Below are positions 1-7,132 of a DNA stretch of 64,000 bases, in pieces. The DNA lies in the NCBI GenBank assembly GCA_021732995.1, contig JAKFWA010000053.1, positions 29,202-93,201 on the forward strand. Direction: 5' to 3'. The position numbers and the translations under genes are program-made. Under the pieces are notes generated by a model, which made no database searches, had not been told where the DNA came from, and was given only the letters and a program-made list of their open reading frames with translations. This DNA comes from Planctomycetaceae bacterium. GTDB taxonomy: Bacteria > Planctomycetota > Planctomycetia > Planctomycetales > Planctomycetaceae. Position 1 is the stretch's first letter. Each line of letters starts with the position of its first letter.

Positions 1-479
1 TTGCATCTGCCCGCAACCTGCCTTCGGAATGTGCTTGCTGGAGTACGCTCGGACTGGCCGCGTTTTGCTCTCGTTGATCGCACCCTGATCATGCAGGGCA
101 ACCAGTTATTCCCACGCCTCTGAGAACGGGAGCCCGCATTCTCTCGTGCGGCAAACTCTGCAAAGTCCCCTCGAACACGCCACCTTGCTAATTCGTTTCA
201 AATCGAGTGTGCCGGAATTTGTCAATAATTACACTCGTAAGCCCGGGAACAAGCTTTGCGAGTAGTCCCCCCGCCAGGCGGAATGCCACTGCGGTCGGAT
301 TGTCGGCTTGAATCATTCAAGTTGTATGCCGCAGCAGAGAACGCATTCAGGCTCGTCGACACCGCTCAATCATGTGCAGTCGCACATTTCCGCGGCCAGT
401 CCGCGCCGACGGTTCTCGATCATGGAGATGCTTCCGCTGGCAAATTGGAGCTTACTTCAGATTACCAGGAGATAGTGTC
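1..479. other. No gene recognised
   Basis: I see no convincing coding region or RNA gene here. The stretch may hold the promoter of the DUF4142 gene that starts at 480, and an AGGAG ribosome binding site for it lies at 467-471. Confidence 0.5.
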
Positions 480-1340
480 ATGAAGAATTTGACTTGGCGC
501 GCGACGGCGGCGACATCGGCAGCACTGGCAGCAGCAGTGTTCGTTTCTGCTCAGGATAATCCGGTTCAGAATCCCAAGAATCCGCAACAGAACCAGAACA
601 CTCAACAGAACGTGCAGCGGCCACAACCCAACACCCGCGTCAATCAGCCGGTCTTGGGACAAAACCAGAACCAAGGCGATAGCCAGTTGGCAGCCTGCCT
701 GATCGTGGACAACGAGGGCGAGATCGCCATCGCCAAGTTTGTGGCTTCGAAGTCACAGAATTCCGACGTCAAGGAATTCGCTGAGACAATGGTCACGGAG
801 CACGAGGCGTTCCTCAAGAAGCTCAGTCAGTTCTCGGCAACGTCATCGACCCCACGCGATCCCGCCACACATTCTCAGACCAATCGCGATAATCCCAATA
901 CTACCACCAATCCAAATGCCAACCGCGATAACCCGGCGGCTAATAATCAGAACGTGAATCGCGATCCGAATGCGGCACCGAACACCAACCCGAACACAGC
1001 GATCCGCACGAATACCACGGCGGCTGTCGCTCACGGCGGGCTTGATCATATTCGTATCAAGCAGGAAATCGGTCGCGCCTGCGTCGAGACTATGAAGAAG
1101 GAACTTGGCGACAAGAAGGGCGCGAAGTTCGACGAATGTTACGTCGGCTCTCAGATCGGCATGCACCTGCACATGGCGGACACCCTGAAGGTGCTGAAGA
1201 ACTATGCGTCACCGCAGTTGCGAGCCGTGCTGGAGGAAGGTGAAAAGACCACCGCCGAACACCTCGACCATGCCCGAACTCTCATGAAGGACCTGGAGAA
1301 GGACAGCCGCAAGGAACTGACCTCTACCGACACGAAGTAG
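480..1340 (+). CDS. Exported DUF4142 protein with split domain
   Basis: This 286-aa protein starts at the ATG after AGGAG (467-471). It opens with a signal peptide (MKNLTWRATAATSAALAAAV, cleavage near VSA-QD), so it is probably periplasmic or outer-membrane associated. An Asn/Gln/Pro-rich linker follows. The first part of a DUF4142 helical bundle (motifs EIAIAKFVASKS and FAETMVTEHEAF, about residues 75-120) is separated from the second part (HMADTLKVL, EEGEKTTAEHLDHA, about 205-275) by roughly 65 residues of Asn/Pro/Thr-rich sequence containing repeated NRDNP-like units. DUF4142 proteins are ferritin-like bundles of unknown biochemical role that often occur with stress genes. The downstream small genes fit a stress-adaptation cluster, but that role is inference. 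Confidence 0.85.
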   Translation: MKNLTWRATAATSAALAAAVFVSAQDNPVQNPKNPQQNQNTQQNVQRPQPNTRVNQPVLGQNQNQGDSQLAACLIVDNEGEIAIAKFVASKSQNSDVKEFAETMVTEHEAFLKKLSQFSATSSTPRDPATHSQTNRDNPNTTTNPNANRDNPAANNQNVNRDPNAAPNTNPNTAIRTNTTAAVAHGGLDHIRIKQEIGRACVETMKKELGDKKGAKFDECYVGSQIGMHLHMADTLKVLKNYASPQLRAVLEEGEKTTAEHLDHARTLMKDLEKDSRKELTSTDTK

Positions 1341-1607
1341 TCGTAAGAGTTTCCCGCGCGACAGAAACACGCTTGTGCTCTGCCAGTGAATCAGTGTCAG
1401 AAGTGATTTGCTGGCAGAGCCTGCGTGTCTCCGAAGAGTTATTCAACGCCTTTGCGTTTCAGAGTTGAAGATAAGTAATTAACGAAATCAGTATTAGTAA
1501 GGGATCTCTCGCTCGGCCTTCTGCCGCGGCGAGGGATCCCGTTTCACGCCAATGGCTGCCTCATTCCCGTCAGTGAGCGGCCTTTGATACCAATTGAGGA
1601 GGCTACA

Positions 1608-2048
1608 ATGGCTATGACAACCAAGGGTTCGATGAAGACCTCACAGCGTCCGCTAAGCCGGAATCCGGAGTGGTGGAGTAAAGACCAGGATTCCGCCTGG
1701 GAACGCGTGAAGGACGCGCTCCACCGGGATTGGGAGCAAACAAAACACGATTTCGGAGGCAACGCCCCGGATCTCAACCAAGATGTGGGTGATACTGTTT
1801 CACAGGCTGCCGGAAAGCAGAGCATTCCGCCGGAGAATGTTCCGAATTATGAGGAACTCGAGCCGGCCGTGCGCTATGGATACGGCGCTCGCATGCATTA
1901 CGGCGAGCGTTATCCCGAGTGGAACGACGACCTCGACCGCGAACTGCGAGCAGACTGGCCTGAGGACTATGACAAGTCGCGTAACGCCATCCGCTACGGA
2001 TGGAGCTACTCCGAACTGGCCGCGAAGAACCCGAATCTTCCGCGCTAG
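1608..2048 (+). CDS. Hypothetical acidic/aromatic 146-aa protein
   Basis: The start is the ATG at 1608, seven bases after a strong GAGGAGG site at 1596-1602. The soluble protein has no signal peptide or membrane segment. It is rich in Trp, Tyr, Asp and Glu, with clusters such as EWWSKDQDSAWERV near residue 22 and RYGYGARMHYGERYPEW near residue 90, and a second RYGW motif near the C-terminus. I do not recognise a named domain. The layout resembles small planctomycete and proteobacterial stress proteins with repeated R-Y-G-x motifs. It stands alone, between a DUF4142 gene and a DUF3309 gene, and is followed by a strong terminator. Confidence 0.75.
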   Translation: MAMTTKGSMKTSQRPLSRNPEWWSKDQDSAWERVKDALHRDWEQTKHDFGGNAPDLNQDVGDTVSQAAGKQSIPPENVPNYEELEPAVRYGYGARMHYGERYPEWNDDLDRELRADWPEDYDKSRNAIRYGWSYSELAAKNPNLPR

Positions 2049-2079
2049 TCCGGAAGTATCACGGCCACCACGTTCGAGA

Positions 2080-2116
2080 GAAGCGTCAGTCGTCTAACGG
2101 CTGACGCTTCTTTTTT
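2080..2116 (+). terminator. Rho-independent terminator
   Basis: A perfect 10-bp stem (GAAGCGTCAG 2080-2089 with CTGACGCTTC 2101-2110) is followed by six T at 2111-2116. It closes the 1608-2048 gene. Confidence 0.9.
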
Positions 2117-2539
2117 AGGGCCACCACCTGGCTCTTCGATTTGAAGAGTCGAGTTCGGGATAAGCTGGTATGCGACCGAGCGCGACCACCAACTGTTCGA
2201 GTTCCAGCCACCGCACAAAATCCGCTCCGCACGCGGAGACTGTGAATTTTGCCAGCAGAACGTGGGGCACGTTTCCAACGTGCCTGAAAACAAGCACGAT
2301 GGAATCGTGCTCCACGAGTTGAAAAACACTTTGTGGTAATTGGCACGGAGCTTGCCGCATACAGGGATGAGGGCCGTTGGCCTGCAGCAGAATTACTCAG
2401 CTTTGTCGGAGACAAGATTATGGCTCGTTGGGCACTTATTGCTGCGGAACTTCTCGGAGCGCTGGCAGGCCTTGTGGGTTGACGAGGACGATGCTCAGAC
2501 GCCCCATTTGCAACTTTGTTTTTGCTGCTGGAGACAATC
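2117..2539. other. Intergenic region with hairpin repeat
   Basis: No gene is seen. The region contains the compound hairpin listed at 2261-2317 and presumably the promoter of the DUF3309 gene. Confidence 0.5.
2261..2317. repeat. Compound hairpin, GGCAC dispersed family
   Basis: Two nested hairpins occur: GGCACGTTTCCAACGTGCC at 2266-2284 and GCACGATGGAATCGTGC at 2294-2310. They are bracketed by CGTGG (2261-2265) and CCACG (2313-2317). Related sequences lie at 48591-48694 and 51212-51228. Confidence 0.7.
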
Positions 2540-2692
2540 ATGGGAACAATATTGCTCATTCTGCTGGTATTACTACTTTTGGGATCAATTCCGGTTCATA
2601 ACTACAGTCGCGGTTGGGGCTATTATCCCAGCGGTGGCGTGGGCACCGTCCTGGTGGTTGTGCTGATTCTGGTCCTGATGGGGCGGATCTGA
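2540..2692 (+). CDS. DUF3309 family small membrane protein
   Basis: This 50-aa protein has a GGAGA ribosome binding site at 2530-2534. It consists of two hydrophobic segments, MGTILLILLVLLLLGSIP and the C-terminal VLVVVLILVLMGRI. They flank the diagnostic central motif YSRGWGYYPSGG. That pattern (TILLI, P.xxYSRGWGYxPSGG, LLMGRI) is the hallmark of DUF3309, a family of roughly 50-aa proteins with no known biochemical function that is common in soil bacteria, often beside other stress genes. The family assignment is confident from sequence; the role is unknown. Confidence 0.9.
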   Translation: MGTILLILLVLLLLGSIPVHNYSRGWGYYPSGGVGTVLVVVLILVLMGRI

Positions 2693-2870
2693 TTCGCTCG
2701 GTCCGGTCAGAAACGAATCATCGCAGTCGAATGAGCGTCTCCACAATCCGTTGCACCGCCAGCAGCAGGTCCAAGCGTTTCGCATCCGCTTTAAGACTTG
2801 TTCCTGGCGGTACAACGGACGGAACGTCATGAACTGCATCGATCGTTCGGATTGCTGAAGGAGTGGTATG

Positions 2871-3098
2871 ATGGCTCGGGGTAGTAAAGAAAAATACACC
2901 GACAAGCAGAAACGCCAGGCCGAACATATCGCGGAAGGCTACGAAGAACGCGGCGTGTCTGAAAAGACGGCGAAAGCGCGAGCGTGGGCTACGGTCAACA
3001 AGCTATCGGGTGGCGGTAACAAGTCGGGGAGCGGTCGCGGTAAAGGTTCCGACCGGACTTCAAAGCGGAAGACCTGTCCGAGGAGCAGCAAGCGCTGA
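2871..3098 (+). CDS. Small basic KYTDKQ-type protein, possible C-terminal frameshift
   Basis: AAGGAG at 2858-2863 favours the second ATG (2871) over 2868. The 75-aa product carries GSKEKYTDKQKRQAEHIAEG, then YEERGVSEKTAKARAWATVN and a Gly/Ser/Lys-rich segment. This is the signature of small proteins often annotated as plasmid-stabilisation or stress proteins, though no function is established. After the GSGRGKG segment the frame reads as basic low-complexity residues. An alternative frame just downstream encodes the better-looking DFKAEDLSEEQQALMARQHD, so a frameshift near 3048 is possible. The gene converges on the DUF455 gene, whose stop is at 3124. Confidence 0.75.
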   Translation: MARGSKEKYTDKQKRQAEHIAEGYEERGVSEKTAKARAWATVNKLSGGGNKSGSGRGKGSDRTSKRKTCPRSSKR

Positions 3099-3123
3099 TG
3101 GCGCGACAGCACGATGCCGAAGC

Positions 3124-3918
3124 TTACGGTAAGTCATCCTGCGCATCGCGGACTCGCGAGATGAAATCATCATCCAGTCCGGCGAGTTTGCGGGCTTCGT
3201 ACTGAAAAAAGTCGCCTTTCGCTTTGACGGGACGCAACGGCCATTTGAGATGCCGGCAGAATGTTTCCCAGTCGGATGCATCGACGGGTTTGAAGCGTCT
3301 GAGCCATTCGATGCCGAACGCCACGTGATGAATCTCGTCACGATGAATCACCCGCATCAACGCAGCACTGCGTTCGTCGCCGACAGCTTCGAACATCGCG
3401 GCGAACTCCAGGGAGTGATCCAGATTGCGCTCTTCAAACAGCAGCGGCAGCGTCGCCAGGTAATCGAGGACGCTCTCGATCTCCTGCACCTTCTCCCAGA
3501 TGTAGCTGTTGACGGGCACGCTACCGAAGACCAGCCCGAGATGAGCGGCGCGTTCGATGTGCATGCGAGTATGACGCTGCTCATCCTGCATGACCTTCGC
3601 CAGCCCGATCCGGAAATCGCAGGGCAGGGCGGGGAAGAGCAACAGCACAAACGCCATCACTTCCAGAGCCTGCAGTTCATGATTGGCCAGAATGTGATGA
3701 GCAAGGGCTCGCTTCGCCGGGTCTTTGAACGCGCCCGGCTTCGGCATGCCCGGAGCAGACCGGCGAGCGGCAAACTTCAATGCGTCGGTGCGAGCGGGCT
3801 CCGAGACCCGCACGGGTTCGCCCGGCAGTTCATCGGTGAAGTCCGTGTTGACGGGACGCAGTTTTACGTCCACTTCCTGCGAATAGAGAACTTGCTCTGC
3901 GAACTGGCGAACTTCCAT
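3124..3918 (-). CDS. DUF455 ferritin-like protein
   Basis: The 264-aa protein starts at an ATG (3916-3918) that shares one base with the stop of the upstream gene (TGATG), so the two are probably translationally coupled. It is an all-helical ferritin-like protein with no signal peptide. Candidate metal ligands of a diiron site are visible in HHILANHELQALEVM, KVMQDEQRHTRMHIERA, LDHSLEFAAMFEAVGDERS and VIHRDEIHHVAFGIEWL. The order E.., ExxH, E.., ExxH is typical of the ferritin-like fold. DUF455 members lack a settled function; some are linked to tRNA-modifying or oxidative diiron chemistry. The N-terminal 60 residues are variable. Confidence 0.88.
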   Translation of the reverse strand: MEVRQFAEQVLYSQEVDVKLRPVNTDFTDELPGEPVRVSEPARTDALKFAARRSAPGMPKPGAFKDPAKRALAHHILANHELQALEVMAFVLLLFPALPCDFRIGLAKVMQDEQRHTRMHIERAAHLGLVFGSVPVNSYIWEKVQEIESVLDYLATLPLLFEERNLDHSLEFAAMFEAVGDERSAALMRVIHRDEIHHVAFGIEWLRRFKPVDASDWETFCRHLKWPLRPVKAKGDFFQYEARKLAGLDDDFISRVRDAQDDLP

Positions 3919-4574
3919 CAGCAACCATTCCAAGGAGCATGCGGCGCCAGATCGACAAAAGTGCGACCACGGCGGATGATTGCGTTCCGTAATACATATT
4001 TGGGCTGGCCGATAATACCCACAGACTGGTTCCTTGTGTTTGCGTCGGTGATCAATTCCAGCCGACCAGTGATCGCGACGGGAAAGCTGTCGTAGCTCCA
4101 TGTCTGACCGGCGGGCAGCTCAACCAATATGGACCGCCCCTTCAATTTAAGGTCGCCATCTGGAGTGACTTCCAACTCCGAGACTAACTCCTGCGGTTGT
4201 GGCGTCGCATAACCCTTCAGCGTGACTTCACGTCCCTCGAACTCGGTGAGGTTCAGTTTCTGTTCCACCAGATCCTGAAAGTTCAACCGCAGGGCGCCGG
4301 GTAGAGACTCCGACCGATAGTCGATGTACCACCACACCGAAGTTGTCGAGACCACCGCACAACTCAGGATCAAGGAAAAGTTCGCGAGATGCAGGCCGGC
4401 CATTGAGAAGCGGCGAGTTGACCACCGTGCCAGCAGGCTCAGCACGATCGCCAGCAGCGAGATCGCTACCAAGGGTCTGTCTACAAACGCGATCAGTCCC
4501 AGCCAGGCGACCACCAGGCTGGACGCCGCCAGTTTCGAAGCTGGTTGATCATCTACGGAATGTGCAGATTGCAT
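3918..4574 (-). CDS. Tandem membrane paralog B, unknown function
   Basis: This is the second of two adjacent homologous proteins. With the ATG at 4574 (GAGGG just upstream) it has 218 aa. A TTG at 4628, overlapping the previous stop, is the alternative start and would add 18 residues. Two hydrophobic segments lie at about residues 17-50 and 60-80. A C-terminal soluble domain follows with FEGREVTLKGYATP, VELPAGQTWSYDSFPVAITG and PKYVLRNAIIRRG. The G-x-x-V-x-L-K-G-Y motif resembles planctomycete OB-like membrane-anchored domains. Both paralogs end in a Gly-Cys dipeptide (NGC, SGC). Function unknown; it is co-transcribed with DUF455. Confidence 0.75.
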   Translation of the reverse strand: MQSAHSVDDQPASKLAASSLVVAWLGLIAFVDRPLVAISLLAIVLSLLARWSTRRFSMAGLHLANFSLILSCAVVSTTSVWWYIDYRSESLPGALRLNFQDLVEQKLNLTEFEGREVTLKGYATPQPQELVSELEVTPDGDLKLKGRSILVELPAGQTWSYDSFPVAITGRLELITDANTRNQSVGIIGQPKYVLRNAIIRRGRTFVDLAPHAPWNGC

Positions 4575-4621
4575 CGCCCTCAGGCTCCGGTTGCGTTTCC
4601 ACGCTCTGTAAGTGTCTTCGT

Positions 4622-5251
4622 CTAGCAACCAGACCGGCCGCAGTGCGCCAGATCGAACGGAGTGAGCGAGCGGCGGATGACGGGTTCGCGGAGCAGGTAG
4701 CGGGGTTGACCTTCAGAGCTATCATCGTCGTTACAGAGTTCCAGGCGGCCCGTTATCGCGAGGGGGTAATGGTCGTAATCCCAGGACTTTCCGGCCGGAA
4801 GCTGAACCGCGACAGCACAGACCTTGCCGTGCGAGGTGCCGTCGTAAGTGAATGTGAACTCCGCGACTGAGGTGTTTGATGTCGGTAATATCGCATAACC
4901 CTTCAACATCACCTGACGTCCCTGCAGGTCCTCAATGTTGACCTTGTCTCTGGCGACGTCGGCGAAGTTCAGCCGGACTGCGTTCGAACCTGCTTCCAGG
5001 CGGTACGCGATGCACCACCTAATCGGAGTGACGACAGCGATCGCGCAGCTCAGCATCAGCGCCCAGTTTGCACACCGCAGCCCAGCCAGTTCGTAGTGGT
5101 GAATTGATCGTCGAGCCCAGAGACTCAACGCAATGGCTGCTGCGGTTGCTGGTATCCAGTCCGGGCTGAGGAATGCCAGCAAACTCAACACCGCAATCAA
5201 GAGGCTCACCACCGCCGGAGCGGACACTCGCTGGTAGTTGTCGTTTTCCAT
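4622..5251 (-). CDS. Tandem membrane paralog A, unknown function
   Basis: This 209-aa protein is clearly homologous over its whole length to its downstream neighbour. Matching elements include two N-terminal membrane segments (VSLLIAVLSLLAFLSP and ANWALMLSCAIAVVTP), LQGRQVMLKGYAI versus FEGREVTLKGYAT, LPAGKSWDYDHYPLAITGRL versus LPAGQTWSYDSFPVAITGRL, and a final Gly-Cys. The C-terminal domain is predicted to lie outside the membrane. I recognise no family of known function. It is the first gene of a three-gene minus-strand unit (A, B, DUF455). Confidence 0.78.
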   Translation of the reverse strand: MENDNYQRVSAPAVVSLLIAVLSLLAFLSPDWIPATAAAIALSLWARRSIHHYELAGLRCANWALMLSCAIAVVTPIRWCIAYRLEAGSNAVRLNFADVARDKVNIEDLQGRQVMLKGYAILPTSNTSVAEFTFTYDGTSHGKVCAVAVQLPAGKSWDYDHYPLAITGRLELCNDDDSSEGQPRYLLREPVIRRSLTPFDLAHCGRSGC

Positions 5252-5269
5252 ACCCGCCTCGCAACGACT

Positions 5270-5376
5270 AGTGCTTTATCACAGCATAATTCAGGGGTGC
5301 CACTGGCTTCGCCAGTGCAGGAATTGGGCGATGGCAGAGCCAGTGGCACCCCAATTCCTTGCTGCGACAAAGCGCT
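5270..5376. repeat. Long imperfect inverted repeat
   Basis: Arms of 38 bases (5270-5307 and 5339-5376) are inverted copies with about 80% identity. Each runs from AGYGCTTTRTCRCAGCA to GGGTGCCACTGGC. A third partial copy of the same arm occurs at 14838-14867, so this is a dispersed element. It may also end purA transcription. Confidence 0.8.
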
Positions 5377-5477
5377 CGTCATGACACTTCCTGACGTCGC
5401 AAACAGCTTAGCTGCGATTGCGAGGAAGAGCAGACGTATTTCCGTGAGGCCAGCGGGCGAGCGGTTGAATTGAGGCA

Positions 5478-6761
5478 CTACTCCAGAATCGTTTGATCGC
5501 GGTCGGGACCGACGGAGACGATCTCGACCGGATAGCCAATCACTTCTCCGATGGCATCGACGTAGCGGCGAGCGTTCACGGGCAGGTCGGCCAGGCGGCG
5601 GACTCCGGTGATGTCCTCTTTCCAGCCGGCGATCGTGCGGTAGATCGGCTTCGCTTTGGCCAGTTCATCGATCTGGCTGGGGAAGTCGGTGACGCGCTGG
5701 CCATCGATTTCATAAGCCTCGCAGATCTGCAGTTCTTCATGACCGCTGAGCACGTCCAGCAGCATGACGGCCAGACAGTCAACACCGCTCAAGCGTGCTC
5801 CGTAACCGGCGGCAACGGCATCGAACCAGCCACAGCGGCGCGGACGGCCGGTGACCGTGCCGTACTCGCGACCGACTTCGCGGATGCGCTGACCGATCTC
5901 GTTGTCGAGCTCCGTCGGGAAGGCTCCGCCGCCGACGCGCGTGGTGTAGGCTTTGACGACACCGATCATGCGATTGATCTCGCGTTCGGAGACGCCACTG
6001 CCGCTGTGAATGCCGCAGCCAGAACTGTTGGATGACGTCACGTACGGGAACGTGCCGTGATCGATATCGAGCAGGCAGCCTTGAGCACCTTCAAAGAGCA
6101 GCTTCTTGTTTTCGCGAACGGCGCGATGCAGGAACGCCGTCGTGTCCACGACGTGCGGACGCAGGCGGTCGGCGTAGGCTGTGTACTCATTGAAAATCGT
6201 GTCGGCGTCAAACACCGGAGCGTCCGGGTTGAGCGCCTGAATCATGATGTTCTTCTGAGGCACAACTTCGTGCAGCCGCTTCTTCAGAGTCTCCGGACGA
6301 ATGAAATCACCCATGCGGATCGCATGTGTGCGGCCGGCCTTGTCGCGGTAGCAGGTGCCAATGCCGCGCATGGTCGTGCCGATCGCGTCGCAGCCACGAG
6401 CTTTCTCGAACGCCGCTTCCTCAGCCATGTGATACGGGAAGATGACATGCGCGCGGTCGCTGATCATCAAGCGTTCCGGCGGAACAGCGCCACGGCGGCT
6501 GGTGATGCCATCCAGCTCCGTCAGGAACGCTTTCGGATTGATGACAACACCCGTTGCTATCACCGACACAACGGTGTTGTGCAGGATGCCGGCGGGCAGC
6601 AGCGAGAGTTTGTAGGTTTCACCGTCGAACTTGACCGTGTGTCCGGCGTTGTTACCGCCGAGGTATCGCACGACGACGTCGTGCTCCGGCGTCAGGAGAT
6701 CAACAATCTTGCCTTTGGCTTCATCGCCCCATTGCAGGCCAATCACAGAGGTCGCGGTCAC
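5478..6761 (-). CDS. purA: Adenylosuccinate synthetase
   Basis: This enzyme makes adenylosuccinate from IMP and aspartate with GTP, the first committed step to AMP. The GTG at 6761 gives 427 aa, the usual family length; a TTG at 6800 would add 13 unlikely residues. Family motifs are present in order: [14 protein letters not shown] (P-loop), [11 protein letters not shown] with the catalytic His, [64 protein letters not shown] and a C-terminal [11 protein letters not shown]. The P-loop reads GDEAKGK where E. coli has GDEGKGK, and MLLDVLSG replaces the more usual TKLDVL. It is a single gene, divergent from the HDOD-GGDEF gene. Confidence 0.97.
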   Translation of the reverse strand: MTATSVIGLQWGDEAKGKIVDLLTPEHDVVVRYLGGNNAGHTVKFDGETYKLSLLPAGILHNTVVSVIATGVVINPKAFLTELDGITSRRGAVPPERLMISDRAHVIFPYHMAEEAAFEKARGCDAIGTTMRGIGTCYRDKAGRTHAIRMGDFIRPETLKKRLHEVVPQKNIMIQALNPDAPVFDADTIFNEYTAYADRLRPHVVDTTAFLHRAVRENKKLLFEGAQGCLLDIDHGTFPYVTSSNSSGCGIHSGSGVSEREINRMIGVVKAYTTRVGGGAFPTELDNEIGQRIREVGREYGTVTGRPRRCGWFDAVAAGYGARLSGVDCLAVMLLDVLSGHEELQICEAYEIDGQRVTDFPSQIDELAKAKPIYRTIAGWKEDITGVRRLADLPVNARRYVDAIGEVIGYPVEIVSVGPDRDQTILE

Positions 6762-7132
6762 AGTAAACTTCCGCTCAAGCAAAGAGTATGTACACACCAA
6801 AACCCGCTGAATCGGGGCTTAGTCGCTGCACTCGCAGCAGCCGCCGAACCAACGGGCTTACCGAGTCTGTTCGACAGAGCCGTAAAGTCTAGTGGAACCA
6901 ACTCAGGCGTGAAGCAACTCGCAGGGTCAGGAATTTCCCTCAACCGTCACGAGCGTTACTGCCTGCCGTTGTCGGCACAGTCGTCGCGACCCACAGCGTG
7001 CGACACCATTGGCCCAAGTCCGCCACAAAAAGCCTGCGGGCTTTACGTCAGTCATGAAAGCCAGCCTAGAGTTCGAATGATTGTGCTTGCGCCCGACGGG
7101 GGCTCTTTGTGCCGGGTGAGGAGAGTTCAGCT
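6762..7132. other. Divergent intergenic region, purA / HDOD-GGDEF
   Basis: No gene is seen. The region must hold the promoters of purA (leftward) and the HDOD-GGDEF gene (rightward). I found no operator that I can defend. Confidence 0.5.
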
